In this document: positions 53,016 through 64,000 of the stretch, in pieces
Layout of the letters: each line of letters opens with the position of its first letter
Numbering within the stretch: position 1 is the stretch's first letter
Source: Gluconacetobacter tumulicola
GTDB taxonomy: Bacteria; Pseudomonadota; Alphaproteobacteria; Acetobacterales; Acetobacteraceae
Direction of reading: 5' to 3'
NCBI RefSeq assembly: GCF_014174215.1
Contig: NZ_JABEQL010000015.1
Span: forward strand, 1 to 64,000
Length of the DNA: 64,000 bases
The notes under the pieces: generated by a model
Told to the model about the DNA's origin: nothing
The model's input: the letters and a program-made list of their open reading frames with translations, nothing else
Databases searched by the model: none
Translations under genes and position numbers: made by a program

Positions 53016-54409
53016 TATCCGTTCTCCTGCTCCACGCCGCGTCCTGGCCCGTCTCCGGCGCGCAACGCCTTGTCAATCGCCTCGGCCGCGTCGCGCCCGT
53101 CACGCACGGCGGCCACGGTCAGGTCTTCGCCCACGATGCAGTCGCCGCCGGCATAAACGCCCGGCATCGAGGTCCGGTACTGCCCATCCACAACAATCCG
53201 CCCGCCTTCGACGGCGATATGCTCGCCCTCGGCATGCGCGGGCAGGAAAACCTGGCCGATGGCCTTCAGCACCATATCCGCCGCCAGCGTAAAACTATCC
53301 TCGGGGTCGTAGACAACCCGCCCGTCCGCGCCGGCCCGCCCACGCGCGAAGGCAATCCCCGTCAGCGCCCCATCCTCGGCCAGCAGGCGCTGCGGCGCGG
53401 CCCACAGCCGCACGGTCACGCCGTTGGTCTGCGCCCATTCGCGCTCCACCGAAGTGGCGGACATATGCTCCCCCCCCCGACGATAGACCAGCGTCACCTC
53501 GTCGGCACCCAGGCGCCTGGCCTGCACCGCCGCATCCACCGCCGTGTTGCCACCGCCGATCACCACGACCCGGCGCCCCACGGGCACGTCCTTCTTGTCG
53601 TTCGACCGCACTGTCTCGATGAACGACACCGCATCCATCACCCCGTCCAGCGTCTCGCCCGCCAGCCCCAGCGCGCGCACGCCCGCCAGTCCCGTCGCCA
53701 GGAAAACCGCGTCATATTCCGCGCCAAGAGCGGAGACAGTGACATCGCGCCCCACCGTCACCCCGCCCTGGAAGGCAATGCCGCCGATCTCCATCAGGAA
53801 CGCGACCTCGCGCTGGGCGAAATCGTCCGCCAGCTTGTAGGCGGCCACGCCATAACTGTTCAGCCCGCCCGGCTGCGCGTGACGATCGAACAGCACCACA
53901 TCATGCCCGTGCATCGCCAAGCGATGCGCGCAGGCCAGGCCCGCCGGCCCGGCACCCACCACGGCGACACGCCGCCCCGTCAGCGGCGCGCGGGTAAAGG
54001 GCTGGCCGCCATGGTCCATCTGCCAGTCGGTCGCGAAACGCTGCAGCGCCCCGATCCGCACCGGCTTGCCCGCCTCCAGGCTGTTATGCACGCAGGCCTG
54101 CTCGCACAGGATTTCGGTCGGGCAGACCCGCGCGCACGACCCGCCCAGAATGTTGGATTCCAGGATCGTGCGGGCCGACCCGGCCAGATTGCCCGTCGCG
54201 ATGGCCTTGATGAATTTCGGAATATCGATGCTGGTGGGGCAGGCTTCCATGCACGGCGCGTCGAAGCAGTAGAGGCACCGGTCGGCTTCCAGTGCCGCCT
54301 GCGGTGCCGTCAGCGCCGGATGCGCATCCGCGAAATTCTGTGAAAGCTCCAACGCACTCAGGCGGCCACAGGCGATGTCTGGTGTCGCGTTCATGGAAGT
54401 CTCCGCCAT
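53015..54409 (-). CDS. preT: NAD-dependent dihydropyrimidine dehydrogenase, flavin subunit
   Basis: A 464-residue GltD-like subunit. The N-terminal Fe-S domain has CLYCFDAPCMEACPTSID and CARVCPTEILCEQACV. The FAD site is VAVVGAGPAGLACAHRL, the NAD site VVVIGGGNTAVDAAVQARR, and the second FAD motif ends GVYAGGDCIVGEDLTV. It passes NADH electrons to PreA. It starts at 54409 (an alternative ATG is at 54394) and is the first gene of the pyrimidine operon, divergent from the nucleoside hydrolase. A RutR-box-like site lies 54 bp upstream. Confidence 0.94.
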   Translation of the reverse strand: MAETSMNATPDIACGRLSALELSQNFADAHPALTAPQAALEADRCLYCFDAPCMEACPTSIDIPKFIKAIATGNLAGSARTILESNILGGSCARVCPTEILCEQACVHNSLEAGKPVRIGALQRFATDWQMDHGGQPFTRAPLTGRRVAVVGAGPAGLACAHRLAMHGHDVVLFDRHAQPGGLNSYGVAAYKLADDFAQREVAFLMEIGGIAFQGGVTVGRDVTVSALGAEYDAVFLATGLAGVRALGLAGETLDGVMDAVSFIETVRSNDKKDVPVGRRVVVIGGGNTAVDAAVQARRLGADEVTLVYRRGGEHMSATSVEREWAQTNGVTVRLWAAPQRLLAEDGALTGIAFARGRAGADGRVVYDPEDSFTLAADMVLKAIGQVFLPAHAEGEHIAVEGGRIVVDGQYRTSMPGVYAGGDCIVGEDLTVAAVRDGRDAAEAIDKALRAGDGPGRGVEQENG

Positions 54410-54462
54410 TCAATCCATGTCCGGCACGATAAAGCCACTCTGTCCGGCACCGCAACTTTTTT

Positions 54463-54478
54463 CTGACCAAATGTTCAA
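54463..54478. promoter_or_regulatory. RutR-box-like palindrome in the preT/nucleoside hydrolase divergent region
   Basis: CTGACCAAATGTTCAA matches TTGACCA-NN-TGGTCAA at 12 of 14 defined positions by my count. It lies in the 201-bp region between two divergent catabolic operons and could serve both. Confidence 0.55.
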
Positions 54479-54610
54479 ATTCCGGCGTAACTGCCTTGCA
54501 CCCTATGGCGTCACGCCGAACAATACGTTCTAGTGTCATAATGATTCGCCTTCGGCCCGTCGCGCAGCGCGTCCCGGACCCGATGGCGAATCCTTCCAGC
54601 GGGAGGGACC

Positions 54611-55552
54611 ATGCCACGCAAGATCATCATCGACACCGATCCGGGACAGGACGACGCCGTCGCGATTTTCCTGGCCCTGGCATCGCCCGAGCTGGATGTG
54701 CGCGCGATCGTCGCCGTGGCGGGCAACGTGCCCCTGCCCCGCACCAGCGAGAACGCGCGCCGCGTCCTGGAACTGGCCGGGCGGACCGATATCCCGGTCT
54801 ATGAGGGCGCCAGCCGCCCGCTGGCGGCCGCCCAGACCACGGCGGAACATGTGCATGGCCCCACCGGGCTCGACGGGCTGGACTTCACCGCACCGCCCGC
54901 CATCGCGGCCCAGCCCGAAAGCGGCATCACTTATCTGATCGACACGCTCCGCACCGGTACGCCGGGGGAGTATACACTGGTGGCGCTGGGCCCGCTGACC
55001 AACCTGGCGATCGCGCTGACCCTGGCCCCCGACATCGCCACCTTGGTGCGCGAGATCGTGCTGATGGGCGGCGCCTGGTCCGAGTTGGGCAACATCACCC
55101 CCGCCGCCGAATTCAACATCTACGCCGATCCCAAGGCCGCCGAGATCGTGTTCGGCGCCGGCATCCCGCTGGTGGTCCTGCCGCTGGACGTGACCCATCG
55201 CTGCCTGGCGACACCCGCGCGCCTCGCCGCCTTCCGCGCCAGCGGCAATCGCTGTTCGCTGGCCGCCGCGGACATGCTGTCCTTTTCCGAGCGTTTCGAC
55301 CTCGCGAAATATGGCTGGGACGGCGCGCCCCTGCACGACCCATGCACCATCGCCTGGCTGCTCCAGCCGGAAATCTTCGGCGGCCGGTCGGTCAATGTCC
55401 GCATCGAGACCGAAAGCCCCCTCTCGCGCGGCATGACGGTGGTGGATTGGTGGAAGGTCACCGACAGGCAAGCCAACGCCCTGTTCCTGCGCGATGTGGA
55501 CGACACCGCCTTCTACGACCTGCTGACCGCACGCCTGGCGCGCCTGCCGTGA
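54611..55552 (+). CDS. inosine/uridine-preferring nucleoside hydrolase
   Basis: A 313-residue nucleoside hydrolase. The Ca-binding N-terminal motif DTDPGQDDA is at residues 8-16, VALGPLTNLAIAL at about 127-139, VLMGGA near 158, and the catalytic HDPCTIAWLL at about 242-251. It cleaves the N-glycosidic bond of uridine, cytidine or purine nucleosides, supplying base to the divergent pre/hyd operon and ribose to central metabolism. GGGAGGG lies close upstream of the ATG. Its stop overlaps the GTG start of the kinase gene. Specificity cannot be fixed from sequence. Confidence 0.9.
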   Translation: MPRKIIIDTDPGQDDAVAIFLALASPELDVRAIVAVAGNVPLPRTSENARRVLELAGRTDIPVYEGASRPLAAAQTTAEHVHGPTGLDGLDFTAPPAIAAQPESGITYLIDTLRTGTPGEYTLVALGPLTNLAIALTLAPDIATLVREIVLMGGAWSELGNITPAAEFNIYADPKAAEIVFGAGIPLVVLPLDVTHRCLATPARLAAFRASGNRCSLAAADMLSFSERFDLAKYGWDGAPLHDPCTIAWLLQPEIFGGRSVNVRIETESPLSRGMTVVDWWKVTDRQANALFLRDVDDTAFYDLLTARLARLP

Positions 55553-56547
55553 GCCGGGACCAGGGCCATGACGCGCCGCCACCGCGTGTGGCCTGCGTCG
55601 GCGCCGCCGCGATCGACCGCAAATTCCGCCTGCTGGGCCCCGCCATCGCCGGCACCTCCAACCCCGCCACCGCCAGCGTCGCCTTTGGCGGCGTGGCGCG
55701 CAACGTGTGCGAGAACCTGGCACGGCTGGGCCACGCGCCGCTCTTCTTCTCGGCGCTGGGCAACGATGCGGCGGGCCACGACCTGGCCCGGCACCTGAAC
55801 GCATGCGGGGCGGTGACCGCGCACCTGCTGCATGTCGACAACACCCCCACCGCCGAATATGTCGCCATTCTGGATACCGCCCATAATCTGCAGATGGGCG
55901 TATTCGGCGCCGGCGCGTTCGACCGGCTGGACCGCGCCTATCTGCAGGCAAGCTGGCCCGCCATGGCCGACGCGTCCTGGATCTTCGCCGATTGCAACAC
56001 CCCGCCCGATGCGCTGGCATGGCTGCTGACCCAGGCGCACGGCCACGGCATACGCGTCGCCGTCGACACGGTCTCGGTCCCCAAGGCCCGGCGGCTGCGC
56101 GGCCTGCTGGCATGCGTCGCCCTGCTGGTCACCAATCGGGACGAGGCGCTGCACCTGCTGCCCGAAGGCCCCGGCATGACGACGGCCGACATGACGACGC
56201 AGGACCTCGCCACCGCCCTGGTCCGCGCGGGTGCGGGTGCCGGCACCGTCATCGTCACCGAAGGCGCCGCTGGCCTGAGCGTGGCCGACGCACGCGGCGC
56301 GCGCGCCATTCCGGCCCATCCCGCCACGGTCGCCGATGTCACCGGGGCGGGCGACGCCCTGATCGGGGCGACGCTGGGCGCGCTGCTCGACGGCGCGGAG
56401 ATCGACACCGCCTGCCGCCTGGGCGCCGCCGCCGCCGCGCTGACCATCGAATCCCGCGAGAGCGTCCGGCCCGATCTCAGCCGCGCGCTCGTCCATGCCA
56501 CCGCCCGCCTGCCATCGCCGGGCGCCATCAAAGGACATGTCCCATGA
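55549..56547 (+). CDS. psuK: pseudouridine kinase (PfkB family)
   Basis: A 332-residue ribokinase-fold kinase. VACVGAAAIDRKF opens the fold, GGVARNVCENLARLG is the PsuK-type substrate motif, and DVTGAGDALIGATLG at residues 263-277 holds the catalytic Asp269 and anion hole. It phosphorylates pseudouridine at the 5' position. The start is a GTG overlapping the previous stop (GTGA), and its own stop overlaps the psuG ATG (ATGA). The assignment is strengthened by psuG next door. Confidence 0.9.
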   Translation: MSRDQGHDAPPPRVACVGAAAIDRKFRLLGPAIAGTSNPATASVAFGGVARNVCENLARLGHAPLFFSALGNDAAGHDLARHLNACGAVTAHLLHVDNTPTAEYVAILDTAHNLQMGVFGAGAFDRLDRAYLQASWPAMADASWIFADCNTPPDALAWLLTQAHGHGIRVAVDTVSVPKARRLRGLLACVALLVTNRDEALHLLPEGPGMTTADMTTQDLATALVRAGAGAGTVIVTEGAAGLSVADARGARAIPAHPATVADVTGAGDALIGATLGALLDGAEIDTACRLGAAAAALTIESRESVRPDLSRALVHATARLPSPGAIKGHVP

Positions 56548-57467
56548 ACACTGACCTCCCGATCGTCTATTCCCCCGAAGTGCGCGCGGCGCTCGACGCC
56601 GGCCGCGCCGTCGTCGCGCTGGAATCCACCATCATCACCCACGGCATGCCGTGGCCCAGCAATGTCGAAACGGCGAAGAAGGTCGAACAGGCCGTGCGCG
56701 ACGCCGGCGGCGTACCCGCCACGATCGCGCTGCTGGACGGCAAGATCCGCGTAGGGCTCGATGAAGACACACTGCTGTGGCTGGGCCAGGCCAGATCGGT
56801 GCTGAAGGTCAGCCGGGCGGATCTGGGCTTTGCGCTCGCCTCGGGCGCCGCCGGCTCCACCACGGTCGCGGCCACCATGATCTGCGCCCATCTGGCGGGC
56901 ATCGACGTCTTTGCCACCGGCGGCATCGGCGGCGTGCATCGGGGCGTGGAACACACGATGGACATTTCCGCCGACCTGACGGAATTCGTCCAGACGCCCG
57001 TCACCGTCGTCTGCGCCGGGGCCAAGGCGCTGCTGGATCTGCCCCGCACGCTGGAATATCTGGAAACGATGGGCGTGCCGGTCGTGGGCTACGGCACCGA
57101 CCAGTTTCCCGCCTTCTGGAGCCGTTCCAGCGGCCTGACCCTGCCGCTGCGCGCCAACGGCGCGGCCGATATCGCGTCCATGATCGCAATGCGCGGCAGG
57201 CTGGGGCTGGCGGGCGGCGTCGTGGTGGCCAACCCGGTCCCCGCCGCGCATGAAATCCCCCGCGAGGAGATGGAATCCCTCATCCTCCAGGGCGTAGCCG
57301 ACGCCACGCGCGAGGGGGTGAGCGGCAAGAGCGTGACCCCCTACCTGCTCGGCCGCATGCTGGAACTGACGGGCGGCCGCAGCCTGGCCACGAATATCGA
57401 GCTGGTGCTCAACAACGCCCGCGTCGCCACCGAAATCGCCTTCGCCCTGCGCAGTCTCTCCCGCTAG
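56544..57467 (+). CDS. psuG: pseudouridine-5'-phosphate glycosidase
   Basis: A 307-residue PsuG/IndA-family enzyme. Family blocks include VALESTIITHGMPWPSN (residues 24-40), VSRADLGFALASGAAGSTTVA, FATGGIGGVHRG, VCAGAKALLDLPRTLEYLET (catalytic Lys region) and VANPVPAAHEIP. It cleaves the C-C glycosidic bond of pseudouridine 5'-phosphate to uracil and ribose 5-phosphate. The uracil can enter the divergent preTA-hydA pathway. Coupled to psuK by ATGA. Confidence 0.94.
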   Translation: MNTDLPIVYSPEVRAALDAGRAVVALESTIITHGMPWPSNVETAKKVEQAVRDAGGVPATIALLDGKIRVGLDEDTLLWLGQARSVLKVSRADLGFALASGAAGSTTVAATMICAHLAGIDVFATGGIGGVHRGVEHTMDISADLTEFVQTPVTVVCAGAKALLDLPRTLEYLETMGVPVVGYGTDQFPAFWSRSSGLTLPLRANGAADIASMIAMRGRLGLAGGVVVANPVPAAHEIPREEMESLILQGVADATREGVSGKSVTPYLLGRMLELTGGRSLATNIELVLNNARVATEIAFALRSLSR

Positions 57468-57497
57468 CGCCGGACAGGTCCAGGAGGGCCGCCGCCC

Positions 57498-58742
57498 ATG
57501 CCGTCTCATCTGCGCCCGCTCCTGGGTATTGCGGCGCTGCTGGCCATCGGCGTGCTCTGCTCGGCCAACCGGCGCCAGATCCGCCCACGCGTGGTGCTGC
57601 CCGCATTGGCCTGCCAGGTGCTGGCGGGGCTGCTGATGCTGGGCGTCGCCCAGGGGCGCGATGCCCTGGCCGCCGTCGCACGGGGCGTCTCCTGGATCAT
57701 TTCCTTCGGCCATGCCGGGATCGATTTCGTGTTCGGGGCGCTGGCGGGGCCGGACCTGGCGCGGGTGGTACCGTCGGCCGCCTTCATCTTCGCCCTGCAT
57801 GTCCTGCCCCAGATCATCTATCTCAGCGCGCTGATCTCGGTCCTGTATCACTACAAGGTCATGCAACTGATCGCCCACATGCTGGGCGGCCTGCTGACAC
57901 GGACGATCGGCGTCAGCCCGGTGGAGGGCTTTTCCGCCGTCATGGCCATGTTCCTGGGCCAGACCGAGGTGCCGATCGCCATCCGCCCCTACCTGGCCGG
58001 CTTCAGCCAGGCCGAGCTGTTTTCGGCCCTCAGCAGCGGCACCGCCTCCATTTCCATGTCCATGCTCGGTGCCTATGCCGGGCTGGGCGTCCCGATGGAC
58101 GACCTGCTGGCCGCGTCCTTCATGGCGATACCGGGCGGCCTGCTCTACGCCAAGATCCTGATGCCCGCATCGCAGGTCCACCAGCACATCCCGCCGGCGG
58201 GAGAACTGGACGAGATCCGCTCGGCCAATCTGTTCGACGCGCTGGCGGTGGGCGCCTCCAACGGGCTCAAGGTCGCCCTGTCGGTCACGGCGATGCTGAT
58301 CGCCTTCATCAGCGCCATCGCCCTGCTGAACGCCCTGCTCGGCCAGTTCGGGCAGCAGATCGGACTGACCGGCCTCACCCTCAGCGGCGCCATCGGCTTC
58401 CTGCTGAAACCCCTGGTCTGGCTCCTGGGCACACCGTGGGACCAATGCCAGGCCCTGGCAGGCATCATCGGCACCAAGATCGTGGTCAACGAATTCGTGG
58501 CCTATGGCAGCCTCTCGCCCCTCATCCACGCCCACGCGCTGGACGCGCGCGTGCTGGCCATCGCATCCTTCGCGGTATGCGGGTTCGCCAATCTCTCCTC
58601 CATCGGCATCCTGATCGGCGCCTTCGGCAGCCAGTGCCCCGAGCGCAGGCAGGATGTCGCAATCCTGGGCGGACGGGCGGTGCTGGCCGGCACGCTCTCC
58701 AACCTGACGAGTGCCGCCATCGCCGGGCTCGTCATGTCCTGA
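57498..58742 (+). CDS. concentrative nucleoside transporter (NupC/CNT)
   Basis: A 414-residue inner-membrane CNT symporter. VLPQIIYLSALISVLYHYKVMQ, FLGQTEVPIAIRPYL (the conserved Gln-Thr-Glu of the nucleoside site), SGTASISMSMLGAY and NEFVAYGSL are all hallmark CNT sequence. It imports nucleosides with H+ or Na+. Its place after psuK/psuG suggests pseudouridine or uridine as cargo. AGGAGGG precedes the start, 30 bp after psuG. Confidence 0.92.
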   Translation: MPSHLRPLLGIAALLAIGVLCSANRRQIRPRVVLPALACQVLAGLLMLGVAQGRDALAAVARGVSWIISFGHAGIDFVFGALAGPDLARVVPSAAFIFALHVLPQIIYLSALISVLYHYKVMQLIAHMLGGLLTRTIGVSPVEGFSAVMAMFLGQTEVPIAIRPYLAGFSQAELFSALSSGTASISMSMLGAYAGLGVPMDDLLAASFMAIPGGLLYAKILMPASQVHQHIPPAGELDEIRSANLFDALAVGASNGLKVALSVTAMLIAFISAIALLNALLGQFGQQIGLTGLTLSGAIGFLLKPLVWLLGTPWDQCQALAGIIGTKIVVNEFVAYGSLSPLIHAHALDARVLAIASFAVCGFANLSSIGILIGAFGSQCPERRQDVAILGGRAVLAGTLSNLTSAAIAGLVMS

Positions 58743-58776
58743 AAGACCCCGCCTTCCCAGGCCGGAGAAGACGAAC

Positions 58777-59508
58777 ATGTCCCAGAATATCTACGACAAT
58801 CCCGCTTTCTTCGCAGGCTACAGCCAGCTTCCCCGGCAGGTGCACGGGCTGGCCGGCGCACCGGAATGGCCCGCCATCCGCAGCATGCTGCCGGACGTGA
58901 CGGGCAAGCGCGTGGCCGATCTGGGCTGCGGCTTCGGCTGGGCCGCGCGCTGGTTCCGAGAACAGGGCGCGTCCTCAGTCCACGGCTTCGACCTCTCGCA
59001 GAACATGATCGCCCGTGCCCGCGCCGATACGAGCGATCCCGCCATCACATACCAGATCGCCGACCTGGAAACGCTGGACCTGCCCACGGCCGCCTGCGAA
59101 CTCGTCTACAGCGCCCTGGCCTTCCACTATGTACGCGACTTCGGGCGGCTGATCCGCATGATCCACGCGGCACTGGTCCCAGCGGGCGATCTGGTCTTCA
59201 CCATCGAACACCCGATCTTCATGGCGGCGGCCCACCCGCACTGGGTGCTGGACGAAGACGGCCGCAAGACCTGGCCCGTCAACGGTTACGCGACCGAGGG
59301 CGAACGCCGCACCGACTGGTTCGCCAAAGGCGTCCTGAAATATCACCGCCGGCTGGCCACCACGCTCAACATACTGACCGACACGGGCTTCACCCTGCGC
59401 CGGATCGATGAATTCGCGCCGACACAGGAACAGATCGCACAGATGCCGACCCTGGCCGAGGAAATCGAACGGCCCATGATGCTGCTGGTGTCAGCGACCC
59501 GAACATGA
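58777..59508 (+). CDS. class I SAM-dependent methyltransferase
   Basis: A 243-residue methyltransferase. The SAM motif I is RVADLGCGFGWAARWF (residues 45-60), with HGFDLSQNMIARAR, ADLETLDLPTAACELVYSALAFHYV and FTIEHPIFMAA following. It resembles the UbiE/SmtA-like Methyltransf_11 group. The ATG at 58777 has GGAGAAG upstream. It is the last gene of the nucleoside operon, 34 bp after the transporter, so a nucleoside-related substrate is possible but unsupported by sequence. Confidence 0.8.
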   Translation: MSQNIYDNPAFFAGYSQLPRQVHGLAGAPEWPAIRSMLPDVTGKRVADLGCGFGWAARWFREQGASSVHGFDLSQNMIARARADTSDPAITYQIADLETLDLPTAACELVYSALAFHYVRDFGRLIRMIHAALVPAGDLVFTIEHPIFMAAAHPHWVLDEDGRKTWPVNGYATEGERRTDWFAKGVLKYHRRLATTLNILTDTGFTLRRIDEFAPTQEQIAQMPTLAEEIERPMMLLVSATRT

Positions 59509-59541
59509 CCCGAATACGCTCCTGCCCCGGCGCAGGGCCGA

Positions 59542-60081
59542 TCACCCGGCCGCCGGTCCGCTCAACGATCCATCGGCGTGGCTGCCTGTCGGCGCCGCCG
59601 GCTCATTCACCGTGATGGTGGCTTCATTGGCAAAGGCGATGACACCCGCCGGCCGCTCCTTGTTCTCCTGCTCGGTCCGGGCAATGCCGGCGGTGAAGGC
59701 CCGCAATTGCGCCAGTTCCTCGCGCACATCGTTCAGGATCTCGACCAGCGCCGTATGGTCCTCGATCGCCCGCTGGTCGGTGCCACGCGCGATGACCGCA
59801 TTGCCGACCATCAGCGCTGGCAGTGCGACGAGCTGAATGCAGTTGCTGATATACAGCAGCGGCCCCTGCCACGACGCATGGAGCACCGGCAGCAGCGAAA
59901 AGACCGTAAACATATAGACGCACCAGATACTACCGAACATCACCGTCATCTTGACGGCCAGCCGATCGTTGAACGTGTCGATCCATCGCGGAGCACTGGG
60001 CGGCCGATCAGCCCGATGGCGATCGCGGTAAAACCAGTTGAGCGGCTTCCAAGCATGGGGCGGCTTCAGGGGCATGTCCAT
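59542..60081 (-). CDS. small membrane protein of unknown function
   Basis: A 179-residue protein with two adjacent TM segments: SIWCVYMFTVFSLLPVL near residue 52 and LLYISNCIQLVALPALMVGNAVI near 76. These are followed by a predicted coiled coil (RAIEDHTALVEILNDVREELAQLRAF in two stretches) and a disordered tail. The layout resembles DUF1003-like membrane proteins, but I cannot name the family with confidence. It is convergent with the methyltransferase gene. GGGCATGTCCATC is its start region, without a strong ribosome site. Confidence 0.55.
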   Translation of the reverse strand: MDMPLKPPHAWKPLNWFYRDRHRADRPPSAPRWIDTFNDRLAVKMTVMFGSIWCVYMFTVFSLLPVLHASWQGPLLYISNCIQLVALPALMVGNAVIARGTDQRAIEDHTALVEILNDVREELAQLRAFTAGIARTEQENKERPAGVIAFANEATITVNEPAAPTGSHADGSLSGPAAG

Positions 60082-60326
60082 CGTCCTCTATACAACCGGC
60101 GGCCCACCGGCACGCCGATCGTTCCCAGCCAGTCCCACACAGTCAACTGCCAGCGCCCCACTTGCGGCGACTACCAGCCCCTCAATGCGCGCAGCCCGGA
60201 ATGGGGCCGGGCCTCTGGACGGGAAACCGCACTGCACCAGCCGGGTGGGATACCCCGCTCCGCAGGGGTGTGGACCTGTCCTGCGCGCGGATTCATGTGA
60301 CGTGATCGGAGAGGGGGCGCCCGGCG

Positions 60327-60757
60327 TCATGTGTCGTGTGGATCGATACTTTTGAAACCATAAATCTCGTAACGCGTGCTTACGCGGCCATTGGCCACAT
60401 CGACGACCAGAAAGCCTTCCCGGGTGCCCAAACGTGTGCCGTGCCACCAATTGCCGCTTACCGCGCCACCGGTAATATAGGGCACGCCGTGCCAGTCGAC
60501 CCGTTCGAGCACATGCGTGTGTCCCTGCAGCACCGCGATGACATTCACGGTGTCGAACAGGTCGAGGATCTCGCTCGCATTGACGACCCGCAAGGATTGA
60601 TGACGTGGCGGAATCGCTGCTGCAGGCAGAACGGTTCATGGGGTAACAGCGGAGGACGGTCAGGAACCGCCCCCAGGGAACGCGGCGGTCGTGACAGGCT
60701 GGCAAGGCCAGTCATCCCGGCGAGCTTCATAAGCTGTCGCCGATCAAGATCCATCAT
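60327..60757 (-). pseudogene. collapsed metallophosphoesterase
   Basis: Two pieces of one calcineurin-like phosphoesterase remain in different frames. The 5' piece starts at 60757 with a twin-arginine-type leader (DRRQLMKLAGMTGLASL) and runs to about residue 45. The 3' piece (60593-60327 and slightly upstream) carries the C-terminal metal motif VLQGHTHVLERVDWHG and YITGGAVSGNWW. The roughly 150-200 residues with the other metal sites are missing, and the junction is frameshifted near 60630. The remains sit directly before a phosphoesterase-domain gene, perhaps once a partner. Confidence 0.75.
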
Positions 60758-60811
60758 GCAGGTGCCTTTCGTGCGAAACGTCCGGGGCCAACGGGCAATG
60801 CGGGTTCGCCC

Positions 60812-63421
<2,610 letters not shown>

Positions 63422-63481
63422 GACGAGGCAATTCCTTCCTGCGATGCGTTTCGGGAAAGCGAACGATCGTCCGCAAAGACT

Positions 63482-64000
63482 TCAATCGAAGATCACATGG
63501 AAATAGGCGCCCCGACCGTAGTACTGGTACTGGTTGATAAAGCTGACATGGCCTTCATACCCGTAAGTATTATATGGCTGCTGGTCGGCGACATTCATCA
63601 GTTCGTATTTGAACATCAGATGCGGAATAACCCGGTGCCAGAAGGCCAGGTTCATCGTGAAGAGCGAGCCGAATCCGTAATACAGGCCCGGCGTGGCGCC
63701 GAAACTCGTGACATAGCCGCCAGAATAATTAGCCGTTACGCGAAGACCGCCATCTATCTGGGGAATCTTCCATGTCACCGCGCCATTTGCCAGGACGGTC
63801 GGCTGATTGATCAGACTGTGGGTGGTGGCCATCTGCGTCCCGAACATGTACTGCATGCTGCCGTTCATCCACGTCGCATTGGCGGACAGGTCGAAAACCT
63901 GATGCAGGAAACGGATATTTCGCTCCGTCGCACTGAATTCGAGCCCCATGATCGTCGATCCGTTGGCATTTTCTGGCCGATTGACCGTATAAAGCTGGTT
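63482..64000 (-). CDS. TonB-dependent receptor, C-terminal part (runs off window)
   Basis: The frame is open from the window edge to the stop at 63482, giving the last 172 residues. They show alternating amphipathic beta-strands typical of a TonB receptor barrel (GSTIMGLEFSATERNIRF, FDLSANATWM, FWHRVIPHLMFKYELMNVAD) and a terminal aromatic YFHVIFD, the outer-membrane sorting signal. The plug and signal lie outside the window. It precedes the YncE/phosphoesterase gene on the same strand, suggesting a phosphorus- or organophosphate-related uptake pair; this is inference. Confidence 0.8.
   Translation of the reverse strand, partial: NQLYTVNRPENANGSTIMGLEFSATERNIRFLHQVFDLSANATWMNGSMQYMFGTQMATTHSLINQPTVLANGAVTWKIPQIDGGLRVTANYSGGYVTSFGATPGLYYGFGSLFTMNLAFWHRVIPHLMFKYELMNVADQQPYNTYGYEGHVSFINQYQYYGRGAYFHVIFD

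Noticed and set aside
55938-58778. A 946-codon minus-strand open frame
   Set aside because: Shadow of psuK, psuG and the nucleoside transporter, rich in Gln/Asp/His/Gly without recognisable motifs.

Overview
The window reads as a chromosomal accessory region of a high-GC alphaproteobacterium, most likely an acetic acid bacterium of the Gluconacetobacter/Komagataeibacter group. This rests on codon bias, an AlsS-type acetolactate synthase next to a flavin alpha-hydroxy-acid dehydrogenase, many TonB receptors and a characteristic 160-bp palindromic repeat; no rRNA or other taxonomic marker is present. No tRNA, rRNA, CRISPR array or complete insertion sequence was seen.

Layout. (1) 1-4619: a LysR fragment at the left edge, a lipocalin-like protein, acetolactate synthase and an FMN alpha-hydroxy-acid dehydrogenase. 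(2) 4756-9941, minus strand: five nucleotide-sugar/glycan genes (DUF707 protein, RmlC-like epimerase, SAF-domain oxidoreductase, glucose-1-phosphate cytidylyltransferase RfbF, extended SDR epimerase). (3) 10321-10424: a decayed acetolactate synthase fragment. (4) 10472-14941: a LysR gene divergent from cupin, aldo/keto reductase, SDR and Bcr/CflA-type efflux genes, followed by a YkgJ-type cysteine-cluster protein.

(5) 16081-29377, plus strand: a nine-gene, tightly spaced operon and the main discovery candidate. It encodes a LysR-like regulator with two HTH domains, two MFS transporters, a TonB receptor, a histidine-ammonia-lyase homologue that has lost the MIO-forming Ser, a cyclic-amide amidohydrolase, a Zn N-carbamoyl hydrolase, a DUF917 (thiohydantoin desulfurase type) protein and a urocanate-hydratase homologue lacking the hallmark Cys. 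Together these match every step of ergothioneine breakdown: ergothioneine to thiourocanate plus trimethylamine, then a thiohydantoin propionate, hydantoin propionate, N-carbamoylglutamate and glutamate.

(6) 29769-39653, minus strand: a ten-gene translationally coupled operon with three NMT1/THI5-like binding proteins, one permease, one ATPase, a Rieske oxygenase, a deaminase-like amidohydrolase, an isochorismatase-type amidase, a cupin and a CocE-type hydrolase. Downstream on the plus strand (40677-47055) lie a creatininase-family enzyme, an FAD oxidase, a CodA-like deaminase and a TonB receptor. Together they look like uptake and breakdown of an unidentified N-heterocycle.

(7) 47266-59508: a RutR-like TetR regulator, a LysR regulator, the reductive pyrimidine pathway (preT, preA, carbamoylase, hydA, minus strand) and, divergently, a nucleoside hydrolase, psuK, psuG, a concentrative nucleoside transporter and a methyltransferase. 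Pseudouridine and nucleosides can thus be taken to uracil and on to beta-alanine. Three RutR-box-like palindromes precede preT/nucleoside hydrolase, hydA and the ABC/Rieske operon, suggesting joint control.

(8) 59542-64000: a small membrane protein, a collapsed metallophosphoesterase pseudogene, a YncE/phosphoesterase fusion and the 3' part of another TonB receptor.

Four copies of one palindromic repeat sit exactly at gene ends (1182, 29379, 29605, 39770); their terminal arms differ between copies but remain perfectly complementary within each copy.
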